Shown here in pieces: positions 1 to 11,959 of a stretch of DNA of 64,000 nucleotides. The stretch is from assembly GCF_963678635.1 (NCBI RefSeq), contig NC_087065.1, positions 18,677,623 through 18,741,622 of the forward strand. Direction: 5' to 3'. The notes beneath the pieces were generated by a model. That model was given only the letters and a program-made list of their open reading frames with translations, had not been told where the DNA came from and searched no databases. Source of the stretch: Symsagittifera roscoffensis (taxonomy: Eukaryota > Xenacoelomorpha > Acoela > Convolutidae). The position numbers were made by a program, and so were the translations under genes. Position 1 is the stretch's first letter. Each line of letters opens with the position of its first letter.

Positions 1-7
1 ATCGTCA

Positions 8-1258
8 ATGACATCCAATAAAACATTAATGGTATTCACCGGAACAGACCCTGAATACTCAGTAGAAGATTACCTAAATGCAGTCACAGCAAATTTAATT
101 TTGAATATAGGACCCGAACCAATTAATACGCCACTCCATCAAAATTGGATACATAGACGCACAGCGTTAATACAAACAACACTAGATGGCGCAGCCCAAA
201 AATGGTTTTCAGTACTACCCATAGACATAAAATCAGAATGGAAACGATTCACACAAGAATTTTCAAAAATGTTTGATTCTGAAAGAAACAAACAACATCA
301 AAGAGTTTTATGCAACGAAATTCGCAGATTACCAAATGAACCAATTAAACAGTTAGCAGTTCGAATTGAAGCACTAGTGCGAATAGCATATTCACTCAAT
401 ACACATGATTACAAAACCACAAAAATGACAGAAATTTTAATGATGTCCTTAACACCTCAATTAAGGAAAATAGCTATAAAAAAGAGAACATCTCATCCTT
501 CCTCAATTCGAGAACCAGATTTAGATTTTAGAAAATAAGTAGATAAATTAGAACAAGCATAAATCACAATGAAACTTGAAGAAACAGAAAATCTAAAACT
601 ACAGTATGTTAATCGGATCGAAACAAATACTACACATATAAATAATATACAAGGATCAGATACAGACCTGATTGAAGACATCACTGAAATATTAAACATC
701 TATGAAGAGAACCCAAACTTTAAAGGCAAACCATCTTTCAAGAAATGGTGTAATTATTGCCGACGATACGGACACAGTATTGCCGAATGTAGACAAAAAC
801 AACAAGACAATCAGAATAAACCTCAAAAGCACAAGGAACCAAATAAGTAATTCTATCAATATATGAAAAAAGATCAAAACCTACCAAACAAGAATATATA
901 CAGTAATAATAGCTCTGGAAAACCACTTCCAGGCAACTCAAATTATTCAAGAAATCAATCACCATATAACTCCAGTTATAGAGGTACATCGCTCGAACAA
1001 AAAAATTCACAAAATTTTTCACAACATAGATATAGTCGATCAAATAGTCAAAATAACCAAAATAGAAACAACTATTCACGATCGAATTCAAACACAACAG
1101 AATTTATTTCTGCATCCAGTTCCCATTTAAACCCAAAGAATAGACACTATTCCAACAATAGATCACGAAATACAACAGAAATAGTAACTATTCAAACAAT
1201 AGGAATAGAAGTTATTCCAACAATTGAAATTAGAACTATCCAAACAATAGAACAATGA
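8..1258 (+). pseudogene. gag: gag-like polyprotein with CCHC zinc knuckle, broken by in-frame stops
   Basis: One reading frame runs from the ATG at 8 to 1258, interrupted by TAA at 536, 560 and 848 and closed by TGA at 1256. The first 176 codons resemble a retrotransposon capsid region: a helical segment with aromatic and basic residues such as AAQKWFSVLP. A CX2CX4HX4C nucleic-acid-binding knuckle lies at 749-790 (CNYCRRYGHSIAEC). After it comes an Asn/Ser/Arg-rich low-complexity tail to about 1,330. The role in the family is particle assembly and RNA packaging. The internal stops would be repaired by a single C-to-T reversal each (CAA to TAA), suggesting decay rather than short genuine ORFs. 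From 1,258 to 1,588 the frame is lost. Confidence 0.85.
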
Positions 1259-1587
1259 ATAAATCAAATAATAGATCAAATAATCAAAGATCAAATGATA
1301 ACTATCATAACAGATCATGAAATAATTAACAAAATAGAAACTCAACAATAGATACAGAAACTATTCCCAGTCACCCTATAGGAATAATAACCGTTACCCC
1401 GATTCTAAACATCGATACAGAAGTAACACAAAAAGCATCCAAGATAAATCAATCAAGTGCAAACAAATGAAGAAACAACTTCAGACCCTCCAGTTATTGA
1501 TAACACAGAAAATATTGAATTACAATCCACATTAATTGTGAATCAACAGATTCTGAAAGTGATACAGATTATACCATCTCAGTAAAT

Positions 1588-2275
1588 ATGATAACAGTCG
1601 AAAACGACTATGAACCTATCATATATGACCAACCCTTTAGTTCACACATTTACGAAAATCAATTGGAACTTCTTCATAATTATTACACAAGACCCATTAA
1701 TAATAATACACGAACTACACAAGAGGTAAACGAAACTAACACTGTAATTAAACCTGACAAAAAAGACGAAGTACAATGCTCAACCACAAAACATAGTTAT
1801 CAAAACATACAAGAAGAACAACCGAGAGAAAAAATTTGGACAATCCCATTTCTCTTAGAAAGTCCAAGAAGTAAAGGATTTCAACCACCAGATCTTGAAA
1901 TTGATTTTTTTAATCGACTCAGGAGCAGAATCAAATATCATTAATATTCCCACATGGAATGAAATCAAAACACTGCATCCGAATTTAACACCTCTTGAAA
2001 CATCTAGTAAATTAGCAACAGCACAAGGATCAACATTAGTAAATTATGGAAAAATCCAACTATTCCTTGTTCCCACAAGAACAATGGAACAAAACAAGAT
2101 TTTGAACAAGCCATTCAAACAAACATTTCTTATTACTGATTTTAAACACAATATCATTGGCATACTGTTTATAACTAAATATATACCAACGATAAACATC
2201 TTAAATAGCCTTAACATTCTTTCAAAGATTAAACAAACAACCACCATTTTGCTCAAAATTTTACCCCATTTATAA
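1588..2275 (+). pseudogene. retroviral-type aspartic protease region, frameshifted
   Basis: A frame from 1588 to 1944 encodes an acidic linker. The coding sense then moves to an overlapping frame at 1895-2275, where IDSGAESNII carries the aspartic protease active site (Asp-Ser-Gly at 1916-1924). A run of T residues at about 1,903-1,911 is the likely site of the shift. A hydrophobic strand about 80 residues on (HNIIGILFI) fits the conserved flap-distal IIG motif of retropepsins. The role in the family is maturation of the gag-pol polyprotein. A programmed shift cannot be excluded, but other breaks in the element make a decay indel more likely. Confidence 0.75.
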
Positions 2276-2378
2276 TCAAGAACGGAAACACCTGAAACCA
2301 CTATCAGGCAATGTATATAACTTTTCAATAAAACAAGTTCATCAGTATGACAAAAGTCAAAACAAACAACAATTTTTC

Positions 2379-3663
2379 ATGTCAGATTTTGAATTTAAAT
2401 CCATTCACAAACTTTTCAAAATCACACTCTCATCCAGAAAATACTTGAAAAACAAAAATTCTGATATTATTTCACTCCACGTGTATAATAATACACCATA
2501 TCAAAAAATATTACCCTTAGGACTTTTTGGGATATTGCGAAACAAATGCTACAACTTCGCCTATAAATGAAGTAGCATATCGAGTAAATAAAATATTACA
2601 ACTATTAGATATTTGTCAATCAACAATTCTTGACGAAGAATTATCCATAAATATTATAATAAGTAATGAAAAACGAAATACAGATTATTTCACAAGAACA
2701 CCATATTTTAAACCAACATTTAATATAACAAATTATACAAAAGACCAACAAAAATTTTTAACAATGTTGAATTTTCAATATTCACAAATAACGCAAAGTG
2801 ATTTTGACAAATTAGCTAAACAACTGATAAAATATTCAACCATCTACGCAACATCAAAATTTGACGTTGGAAAAATTAGTTCATCACCACACCTTCCATT
2901 AAAACCTGACGCAGTATTCAAAAAACAAAGAGCAAGTAAAGTACCGATTCACTTACACTACAAGGTAATTAGATTACTTGATATTTTAGAATAATACGAA
3001 AATATATCACCAGTAAATAAAGAAGAACAACCAAAAGCTAATACCTTCAGCAACCCTGTTATCATTCTAGCAAAAGGTGAACCACTAAAAATAGTTTTAG
3101 ACGCTAGATATCTCAATTCACTAATTGACGAATCAAAATGCAATTCGCACATTGAACCAATACAAGTTATCTTAACAAAGATAAATGGTAAGTACTTCAC
3201 AACCGCAGACACAAACAGTTCTTACAATCAAATGCCACTAGATGAACAATCACGATGATTAACACAATTCGTTATTGAAAATCAACAATACGAATTTAAT
3301 CGATTATTCTATGGAATATGCATAGAACCAGCAGCTTTTTCAGCTTTCACGAGTAAAATTTTTAGACCACTAACACTCACGAAAAATGAAATCACATATT
3401 TAGATGATGTTTTCATGCAATCACAAACTAAAGACGAAATGCTTACAGATTTGGAACAATATCATAAAATACTTCAGCACAAAAATCTGAAAGCAGCCCC
3501 CGATCAATCAAATTTTTTCTTAACACGCGTTAAATTTTTAGGACATAATATTGATCGAAACACTATCACTCCATTAAAATCACTCAGTGATGCAATTCAA
3601 AAACTTCAACTACCTACAAATAAAAAAAATCTAAGAATTCTTCGGATTGTTGAATTTCTTTAG
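2379..3663 (+). pseudogene. pol: reverse transcriptase domain, two in-frame stops
   Basis: From 2527 to 3663 a single frame reads through except for TAA at 2992 and TGA at 3256. It carries the expected RT blocks: LKIVLDARYLN near 3,090, FTTADTNSSYNQMPL near 3,200, a fingers/palm block FNRLFYG near 3,296, the catalytic YLDD at 3397-3408, and FFLTRVKFLGHNI near 3,515. This order is typical of Ty3/gypsy RT. The 2379-2570 frame upstream encodes the protease-RT connector in another phase. The enzyme would copy element RNA into DNA. Both stops sit where Gln and Arg codons would restore reading. Confidence 0.9.
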
Positions 3664-4195
3664 TAAATATGTTTACAAAATGCAATTATACTTAAGACCT
3701 TTCTATAACATCCTCAGACAACAAAATAATTTTGAATGGACCACTGAACATCAAACACGGTTTGAAGAAATTAAAAAATTTCTGACACAACAAATTTCGA
3801 ACCCAATTCCAGATCCAAACCAACCATTCCACGCAATTTGCGATGCTTCAAATTTTGGCATCGGCGCAGCATTATTACAATCACATAGTGGAACAAATAA
3901 AACTTTTCTTAGATCAGTAAAATCACGATTATTCACACAAGCCGAGCTACGACTCTGTACTCTAATGAGAGAATGTAAGATATAATTTACACGCTTACAG
4001 AATACGAATTTCTGATACTTGGATCAAAACACCCAACAGTTTTATTTACAGATCATAAACCAATTATATTTCTTTTCACACAAAAATCAAATCCTTATCA
4101 TAGAGTCTATAGGTTTCAACTAATTTTAATTAAATTTCCAAACTTACATATAGTTTGGACAACAGGAAAAACCTTGCATTACCAGATACATTAAG
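3647..4195 (+). pseudogene. RNase H region following RT, frameshifted
   Basis: After a frame change at about 3,650 the connection region continues (ILRQQNNFEWTTEHQ), then an RNase H core with a catalytic Asp in ICDASNFGIGAALLQ at about 3,836-3,880. Past another frame change near 3,980 a second segment carries LTEYEFLILG and the TDHKPIIF block (about 4,048-4,071), which supplies a second catalytic Asp. The domain degrades the RNA of RNA:DNA hybrids. At least two indels separate the pieces, so no single ORF spans the domain. Confidence 0.8.
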
Positions 4196-4920
4196 TAGAA
4201 ATACGCCACCTGAACTACTTACACAAAAAACTACAGTTGAAAAACCAAAAAACATTGAAAAAACAAATTCTACAGTTGAAAAAATAAATTCTATCTCGCA
4301 AAAGATGAAACATCAACCCGATTAGAATGCAAATACGCAGTAAAAACTGACATTGATCAATCACAAATAAACAATCTACAACATTTTCCACTCTACCTAG
4401 ATTGCCAAAATTTTCACTATGAAGTTGATTTATTAGGTACATCTACCTTCAAACCAATTCCATACTCACAATGGATAAAAAATAATACTCAACAAAAAAA
4501 ATAAAACAACAACAGCATAAAAAAGACCTTTTTCCATTAATTGAAAAAATAAATTTGACTGATAAAATAAATTTATCAGGACCACAAACAAATGATTCAA
4601 AAAACACAATAATGGAAGTTTTTAACCTCCATGACCCACTTGACACAATTCCCCTATCAAAACTAGACATTGATAATATTTTTCTCCCACCAACAGAAAA
4701 AATTACACTTGAACTTTTGAAACAATATCAAAATTTTGACCCAGTAATTAGACAACTCAAATCATGGCACAAATATAAAACAAAACCAGCAAAAGCTGAT
4801 ACCACAATTTCAGGAAACAAAACACTCCTCCGAAATTTCCGAAAATAAATAACACAACAATCAATGAAAATACAGATCTTTAGAATATCAATTAGATGAT
4901 TCTAAAGTTCCCTGTCTCCC
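4196..4920 (+). pseudogene. pol spacer between RNase H and integrase
   Basis: Lys/Asn-rich coding remnants in changing frames. The clearest is 4555-4848, 97 codons ending LLKQYQNFDPVIRQLKSWHK, a segment type commonly found just before the integrase zinc-binding domain in gypsy-like elements. No catalytic motif is visible. It is included because it bridges recognised domains and keeps the A-rich composition of the element. Confidence 0.55.
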
Positions 4921-4927
4921 CTTAAGT

Positions 4928-6060
4928 ATGATACTGATAGCATTTAACATCTCCCATACACAAAATACAAAAGGACACTCAGGATCAGAAAATACATACT
5001 CGAACTTCACACAAAATTTTTATTTTCCAAATGCCCCAATTTGGATAAAAGTATTATGCAATGATTGTATAATACGTCAATTGAACAAACTTTATCCAAA
5101 TCAAAAACAAATAGCGCAGAAACAAGATTTTAAAGGACAAAGTTTTTATTTCAACCATAGAATTTCATTCGACACCAAAAGAACCAATTTCACCATCCTC
5201 TGATGAAAATTCCTACATTATGGTCATTGTTGATGCATTTACGCACTATGTAGCACTCAACCCAGTACCACATTGTAATGCTTTTTATGCTTACACAACA
5301 CTTTACGAACTCTGGATAGCTAAATTCGGATTACCCGAAATCCTTGTTACAGACAACGGTACAGAATTTAAAAATAATGAAATTATCACACTATGCCACT
5401 TATACAACATTAAACATAAACCACGTACATCTCATGCACCTTGGGAAAACGATTTAGTCGAAGGTATGAACCGTTCATCACAAGAATATCTTAGATGCAT
5501 CATTAATGGAAATGATACACGGTACACAGAATGGTCAACAGATGTAAAATTATTTCCCGTATCATACAACTCACAAATAACGACAACTTTAGGAATGTCA
5601 CCAAATGAAATGAAATTTAATTAAAAACCAAGAAAACGAACTATGTTCACAGCAAATGCTCATAAAAAAGCACAAGGTCATTGCAAACCAAATAAAGATT
5701 CAATATACTATATTCTACCATTACACACACATGATGAAGATCATTTTCATCGCCCACAAATTCTCAAATTAGCCTCCGGTACACATACCGAAAGGATTTT
5801 AAAAGGAGATAAAAAGCACAAGGAAATCTACCAAAAAGTAACAAAGAAATTGTTTCAAAGGCAAAACATTAACAGCCAAATTAATTCACGTTTTATGCCA
5901 GCCACAGATTTAAAAATTGGAACATCTGTCAAATATCTAATTTTAATACACAAAAAGGAATCTCCAAAAAATTACAACCACTTCGAAAAGGACCATACTA
6001 AATAATTGGCAAACCCACTGAAGTAACATACAAACTCACAGATTCAACCAAAGAATAAAT
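4928..6060 (+). pseudogene. integrase: HHCC zinc-binding and DD35E catalytic core, broken
   Basis: The N-terminal zinc-binding domain lies at 4928-5203, with a His pair in HTQNTKGHSG and a Cys pair in CNDC. After a frame change the catalytic core at 5220-5624 contains Asp at 5232 (VDAFTHY), Asp at 5352 (TDNGTEF) and Glu at 5460 (LVEGMN). Exactly 35 codons separate the second Asp and the Glu, the DD35E spacing. A TAA at 5622 interrupts the same frame, which resumes at 5643-6005 as the basic C-terminal domain. The enzyme inserts element DNA into the host genome. Remnants of the C-terminus continue to about 6,460 with further stops. Confidence 0.9.
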
Positions 6061-7121
6061 TGTTCAACATCGAAACAATTTATTACCTTACTTCCCAAAA
6101 GAATACGCATTACGCGAATTAACTCAATTATATTCTTTTACAGGTTTAAAAGTTATTCAAAACAATACACATACAGAACAAGAAAGAAATGTACATGACG
6201 ACAGTCATCATAAACAAAATTAAAAACAAAACACAACTCACAAAAATATAAAAACACCAGACCTAAAAATATCTCAAAAAGAAAAAAAACAGGAAATTGA
6301 TATAAAAAATTTTACCACAAGAACAAATAGAAAAATCAGAACACAGAGAATCATCACGACTTAGAAATCAACCACGTAAAAATTACAAAACATTCATCCC
6401 ACAATCTAAAATATTAGAGAAAGTTGAATTTCAAAAACAGCTTTAATTTTAAAGTCAATAATTCGTACACCTCTAAATCATTTTGAATTTTCACATTTTC
6501 AAGATAACATGCTAGAACATACGCAACAATTCTAGTTCAAATTTAGCTAATAGGATTCACTCAAATCCGTCACCTTCAATATCTCTAAAACAATCCTACT
6601 AACCGATAGATATTAATCTCCAGGCATGTCTATAACTATAACTTTATAACCTCCAGGTCAAAAATAAGCAACTTGCTAAAACTTGACAACTAAAATAAAC
6701 ACCACCATAATATTACAACCTTCCCCTATCTAATAATGCTAAGGTCAACAATATTTTCCCAACTTAGACCTCAAAAACCCTCCAACCAAAAAATTGCAAA
6801 TTAGCCTAAAGTAAAAAAGGACCAAAATCATTTGGCCTAAAGTACAAATATTTCAAAAATACCCCAGATTACCCAACAAAAAAAAACAAAGCAACGAAGA
6901 CCTCTCGAGCACCATGAAATAAGCCTCCAACAATTTTTCACAAAACTCAACCCACTTGTCAAAAAATCAATAAATAATCCGACCACACTTGATTTTCGCC
7001 CCAGAAGTTCAAAAAATATTCGACGAACGAATCATTTCTTAGATGCTTCTCTCTTTAACAGTCGATACCTTAAAAAATATAATCATAAACTTTTTCATAA
7101 AATTTTTTATTATATTTAAAC
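6061..7121 (+). other. end of pol and A/C-rich non-coding stretch
   Basis: Fragments of the pol C-terminus persist to about 6,460 (an open stretch reads HRNNLLPYFPKEYALREL near 6,070). From there to the palindrome at 7,122 all frames are closed at short intervals and I see no motif. Composition stays like the rest of the retroelement, so this is probably degraded pol tail plus an intergenic spacer. Confidence 0.6.
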
Positions 7122-7226
7122 TTTGAATTATCGTACCTATGAATGTGGTCAATGATTTGGGAAAGTTGAAATATATCTTCAACTTTCCCAAATCATTGAC
7201 CACATTCACAGGTACGATAATTCAAA
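7122..7226. repeat. long near-perfect palindrome between pol and env regions
   Basis: Arms 7122-7170 and 7178-7226 (49 nt each) are reverse complements with one mismatch (CCTATGA versus TCACAGG), separated by a 7-nt AT loop. The RNA would form one very stable stem. Survival of near-perfect pairing next to badly decayed genes implies it arose late or was maintained. Confidence 0.97.
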
Positions 7227-7236
7227 ATCTATTTAA

Positions 7237-7428
7237 ATGATACGAACAATTTTCAGTAGAACAGATATTTTTTCTACTATTCGCAATTTTCCTAACATTT
7301 TTATCATCCCTAATTATGACAATGTGCAAATGTGTAAAAAAAAGTCAATAGTCACATTCGCCTTAGCAATAATCCTTTTAATTCTTTTCATCGAAGAATA
7401 TTACAATAAACATAAATATTCCCACTAA
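7237..7428 (+). pseudogene. small ORF with one predicted membrane segment
   Basis: A 63-codon ORF starting 10 nt after the palindrome. Residues about 38-54 form a hydrophobic helix (VTFALAIILLILFIE) followed by a basic tail. An overlapping frame over 7,262-7,330 also reads as a hydrophobic segment followed by Cys-Lys-rich residues, so the true frame is uncertain and an indel may have split one membrane or leader peptide. AT-rich DNA yields such ORFs by chance, so support is weak. Confidence 0.3.
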
Positions 7429-7490
7429 GAAACAGATTAATCAGACACATTTCAAAAATTGCCAACGAACCACCACCAAGACAGTCTTCA

Positions 7491-8280
7491 ATGACATCTT
7501 CCCAAGAAAACCCAATCATACCTACAACTACCCAAAACCCCCAAACAACCACACGATTTTTTTTTCAAGATAACCCGTACACTTTCGAAGAACGACACGC
7601 CCGCTCATCCGAACCAATAGAAACGAATCAGCGACAAACATCTCTAAGTGAACCAACATATAATTTGTACCTCACATTACAACAAGATATAAATCGACTA
7701 AGGCATATTAGTCAAAATCAAAATACAGTTGAAGTCAATAGAAAAATTATACACCCAAGACGAAATAAAAATTTTCAAACTCCCAGAGTTACTTTTAACA
7801 TAACTCAATCCCAAACGCCATCAATCTCAGAAGTCTCTAGTATTACGTTACCAGACACTCCTGTGCTAACTTCACAACAAAACACACCAAATCTCCCTTC
7901 AGACTATCTAGGTTCAACACCAACATCCGAACAAATCCGTGAAAATCCTTTTAACCCCCCAACACCACCAAACGACTACCATATTGGACAACACAACCTT
8001 ACTCACAAGGAGAACCAAACTTAGTAAATGAACCAATAGATATTTCCTCAGATACAATATTATCATCCCTACCAGAAACATTATCACTCCCCTCGACACC
8101 ATCAATAGGTCAAATGTCACCATCATTTTTCCCCCTAAATTTTCCAAAAAACCTCGACGCTCGATACAGAGAACAGTCAACGAATATACCCCTACGATTA
8201 GATTGGAACACATTCGTAGCACCTCCCCCATTATTCGGACAACATCACGAGAGCCACCGACTCCTCCACAGTTAGGCACT
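7491..8280 (+). pseudogene. Pro/Ser/Thr/Gln-rich ORF between pol and env, unknown function
   Basis: An ORF of 177 codons (7491-8024) starts MTSSQENPIIPTTTQ and is rich in Pro, Thr, Ser and Gln with no hydrophobic stretch. Similar composition continues in other frames to about 8,280 (around LFGQHHESHRL), implying a longer ancestral frame of about 260 codons. It could be a separate accessory protein or the disordered front of the envelope precursor; no signal peptide is visible. I do not recognise the family. Confidence 0.5.
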
Positions 8281-8633
8281 CAATAGATTACAAAATAGAC
8301 AAGATATCCACGAAGATATCCGACAACATAACGTTCAAATACTCCATTAAAACAGTCTTCAATTAAAGTTTGAAATAACAGTCAATTTTAATAATACTGT
8401 AAAACACCCTTATTCATTAAGTCCACCAAATATAACAGCTCAATTGCTACCACCACCATTTATAACAACTGAAGTAGTATATAAATACGATAGATATACA
8501 AAAAACACAATTGGATAACATTTTATAACCCATACTCCGGATTATCATACACATGTAAATTCTAAAATATTAACTTTCAACACATCCTTTTCTAATATTT
8601 TCCGACCAAAACACAAACCCATCTCCTCGCACA

Positions 8634-11165
8634 GGACCTGAGGATTTATTAGTAACACGCTATGATTGTGAAGAAAACGAACAAAAAACACTACACAAAT
8701 ATGCAATAAATCAAGTAACAAAATGCGAAACAGAACCAAAAGCTATAGAAACTACAAATTTAGTAGTAACATTGTATTCAAAAGCCCGAGCAACAACAGT
8801 CACGGGATATAAATTTACAGCCACATTCTCCGAAAAGAAAGTACATTGTTCACAAGTTTCTAACGGAAATAAAAACCGACTTGATCACGAATCATTTTAC
8901 CAGAGTAACATTGAATGAATTTTACATCTAAATCCCGACGATTGTAAAAACGAATTACTCAGACTGGATCTAACAAGAAATAAAAACACAGACAGAAAAA
9001 TAGTAAATTTTCAAGTCTTTGCAGATTCTGTACATCAAGCAGAACTTGAATGATACCAAGGACATGTTCAATTAGACGAAAAATACCCATATAAGGGCGC
9101 GCACGGACGATTAATTTATGATATACACGATAAACACTGGATACCACACATTGGAATAAATAATCCCTCAAATTGCAAAGCAGACACAAAAAATAAAGGA
9201 TATCAAGAAATAATGTTTTTTGATTGGAAAATACAACTTGAGAAAATACAACTCACACGAGATTTAACTGATAACACCATGATCTATCAAGGAATTAGAT
9301 TGCCTTGCAAAAATGATCAAGGTTATTGTGACCCTACAACAAGAACCCAAGCAACAATTGTTTGGTTTCCCGAAGATACATGCACAACATTTCATGTAGC
9401 AAAAACACTTATCGAATGATAAAATTTCATGAAAAATATTTTATTAAATCAATTCCATACGAACAAGTGAACCCGTCTCACAAACAAAGCAATAACTTTG
9501 AAAACTTTCAAGATATAGAAAATAAATTGACATGTTTTCAAATCTATCACGAAACAGAAGTTGCATGTAAATATCGCAACCCACTTTATAAAACACAATG
9601 TTCTGAAAAACTTGTCGAATACGAAAAAGGATTCGATATGACCACTGGAAAAATAAAATTTGACCCTATGCATCAAGTCACCCTATTAACGAAGCACATC
9701 ATACGTCCCAGTGAACTTTTATAAAAGAACAGGTAACGCTGGTGGAAAGCTAACACCATACGATAGTAAAAACACACGTTTACAAGAGTTATCACTAATG
9801 AATAGCACCTACTTTGGTAATATCAATTTTATGATATTCACTTAGAAATGAAATAAGACTACACAATTAGTAGAATTTTCCAAGAAATGTCACTTTCTGA
9901 ATTAGAAACACTTCATCAACTATGCGAATTAGAAAGAACACAAATCTTACAATCACTCGCATTAGCAGTATTAAAATTACCCTACGCAGGATATTTATTA
10001 TCAGGAAAAAGATCAAATTTTCTTGATTATGGAGGAAACATTTCATGTTTTTATACTTGCACCAAAAAAGTATCACCATTATATGTTTCGGAGATAAACG
10101 TTGTTATAAAAGAATCGACATATTCTAGAAAAATAAAGTACATTTTGTGGACACACTTTCAAGACAAACATATTTTTGGGATACCGCAGTCCCATGTGGA
10201 TCAGAAAATAGCCACAATGTCGTACAAATAAACCCTGACGAAGATAAATACTACCTACTTACACCGTATCCTACATTAATGCAACCACTAAAAAAATTTT
10301 CACCCGAAAGCATCAGAGCTATCGCTCGTAACCCAAATATTGATTTACAATCAATGAAATATATTCTAAATCTGATATACAACATCACTTTAGAACATAA
10401 CAATTTCAAGAATTACTAATACAAATGGACACAATACAACGACAATCAATCGACCAGAATTTAAGAAAACTTGGCGAAACCGCAGGATTTGCAGACATTT
10501 ACACACAAGACGACAGCGGATATTCTAAGGGTATTAAAGATTACATATATTTAAACGGTAAAAAATACAGACCACAAGATATTTCATTCATAAATATTTT
10601 CAGTTTTGTAACCTTAAAAAACAAAATTTTCGCCTTTCTAGGATGGCCCTATTACATCTTAGAAAGATTAACTATCTTATACGCTATGTTCAGTTTTATA
10701 GGATTTCTTTTCTCACAGTTAAAAGGAATCTATTACACATGCGCTATACACACACAAGTACATTGCCAAGCGAGTGTAGCACGTATATTATTTGCAGGAC
10801 TTTTTGGAATTTTTTCATCATCAATCAATAAAATTTTTCTAGATGCACAAATAAAAGAATATAATATAAAAATATCCACAAGACCAAACACATATGACGA
10901 TGAACATAATAATGTAGATACAACACCTACAGCGCCACAGATACCAACCCTACCACAAAACAATCCATTATCATTAATTCCCCGAAACTTTCGAAACCTA
11001 GCAATCACAAATAATCCAAATTTCAGACCAAATACAATACAAAGTCCCATTCAACACATAATGACACATCAATCACAAAATGATAATACATATGAGCAAA
11101 TTATTGAACAACCTCATACCATTACTTTTCTTTTTCAAAATAATCATTTTTTTAGCCCACGATGA
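8634..11165 (+). pseudogene. env: envelope-like transmembrane glycoprotein, broken
   Basis: One frame runs from about 8634 to 9419, interrupted by two TGA codons near 8,918 and 9,050. It has the spaced cysteines expected of an ectodomain, with Cys-containing blocks such as RLPCKNDQGYCDPTT and WFPEDTCTTF. Coding sense moves to other frames at 9362-9724, 9887-10231 and 10147-10419, again with Cys pairs, then to 10425-11165. In that last ORF residues about 82-99 (LTILYAMFSFIGFLF) and 119-132 look like membrane segments, followed by a long Pro/Asn-rich tail. Position after integrase, cysteine pattern and C-terminal anchor support an envelope. The layout reminds me of class III glycoproteins of chuvirus type, but that is recollection, not a search. 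Confidence 0.7.
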
Positions 11166-11958
11166 GCCGACAAATTGGATCCCTCCATCGCTCAAATTCC
11201 CAGCCAACCTCCAAACTCAAATCCCAATGATCCCACTTTTTGCTTTCCCGCCACCCGATTCTCCAGTTATTAATATACCCTCAAGCATGAATTCTGATAC
11301 TAACTCAGATATTTCAGTTTTTCATATCATCTCACAATTTAACAACTCCGATGTAGAAACTCCCGACAAATTCGCAGACTCCGAACCATCTCCCTCTACC
11401 CATACCCAGACCAACTCTTCAGTTTTTTCAAAACCCCCCTTTCGACCCATCCAAACCAGTTATCCACTCCCATCCCTTTCCACTCCTTCTTACGCTTCCC
11501 AAGTAACCCCAACCTATTCTCCATTTAATTCCGACAGATCGCATAATAACTCCCCAGATAACATTCAAATTTCCGAAGAACTTGACAATTTTATTACACT
11601 ACAAACAACAATTATCATACCCCCACACTCTTACGATACATCAACTATCATCAACAGTAACATCATCAAATCCACCAACTCCTACACCCTGTTCAGATTA
11701 CACTCCATCATTAGCTCAATCATCCACATCCACCGAAACACCTACCAGCACTAAATGAGCTTACCGCACTTTTAAACGAAAATTCCCAAGTCACCCATTT
11801 AAAACCAAACCCGGAACAGCCAGAGAAAATATCAACCACCCAAATCACACAAACACAAAAAATTTCCTTCAAATAACCCTACCCTCATTTCCACAATATA
11901 CTTTAAATACTTCTACCACTACTAATGAATCTCGAAATTTTTTTGATGAGCACGTTTT
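11166..11958 (+). pseudogene. Pro/Ser/Thr-rich region downstream of the membrane anchor
   Basis: The overlapping frame 11080-11754 begins with a hydrophobic stretch (LIPLLFFFKIIIFL) that is probably a shadow of the envelope tail. It then reads as a long disordered Pro/Ser/Thr/Asn segment (LPSLSTPSYASQVTPTYSP). Similar composition continues in another frame over 11,745-11,870. It may be the cytoplasmic tail of the envelope or the N-terminal half of the next ORF; the frames are too damaged to tell. Confidence 0.45.
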
Positions 11959-11959
11959 A

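Noticed and set aside
536-9060. Reassigned stop codons (TAA as Gln) as explanation for the retroelement's open frames
   Set aside because: TGA also interrupts at Arg- and Trp-like positions, true frameshifts are common, and the nearby host-type gene needs no altered code; decay is simpler.
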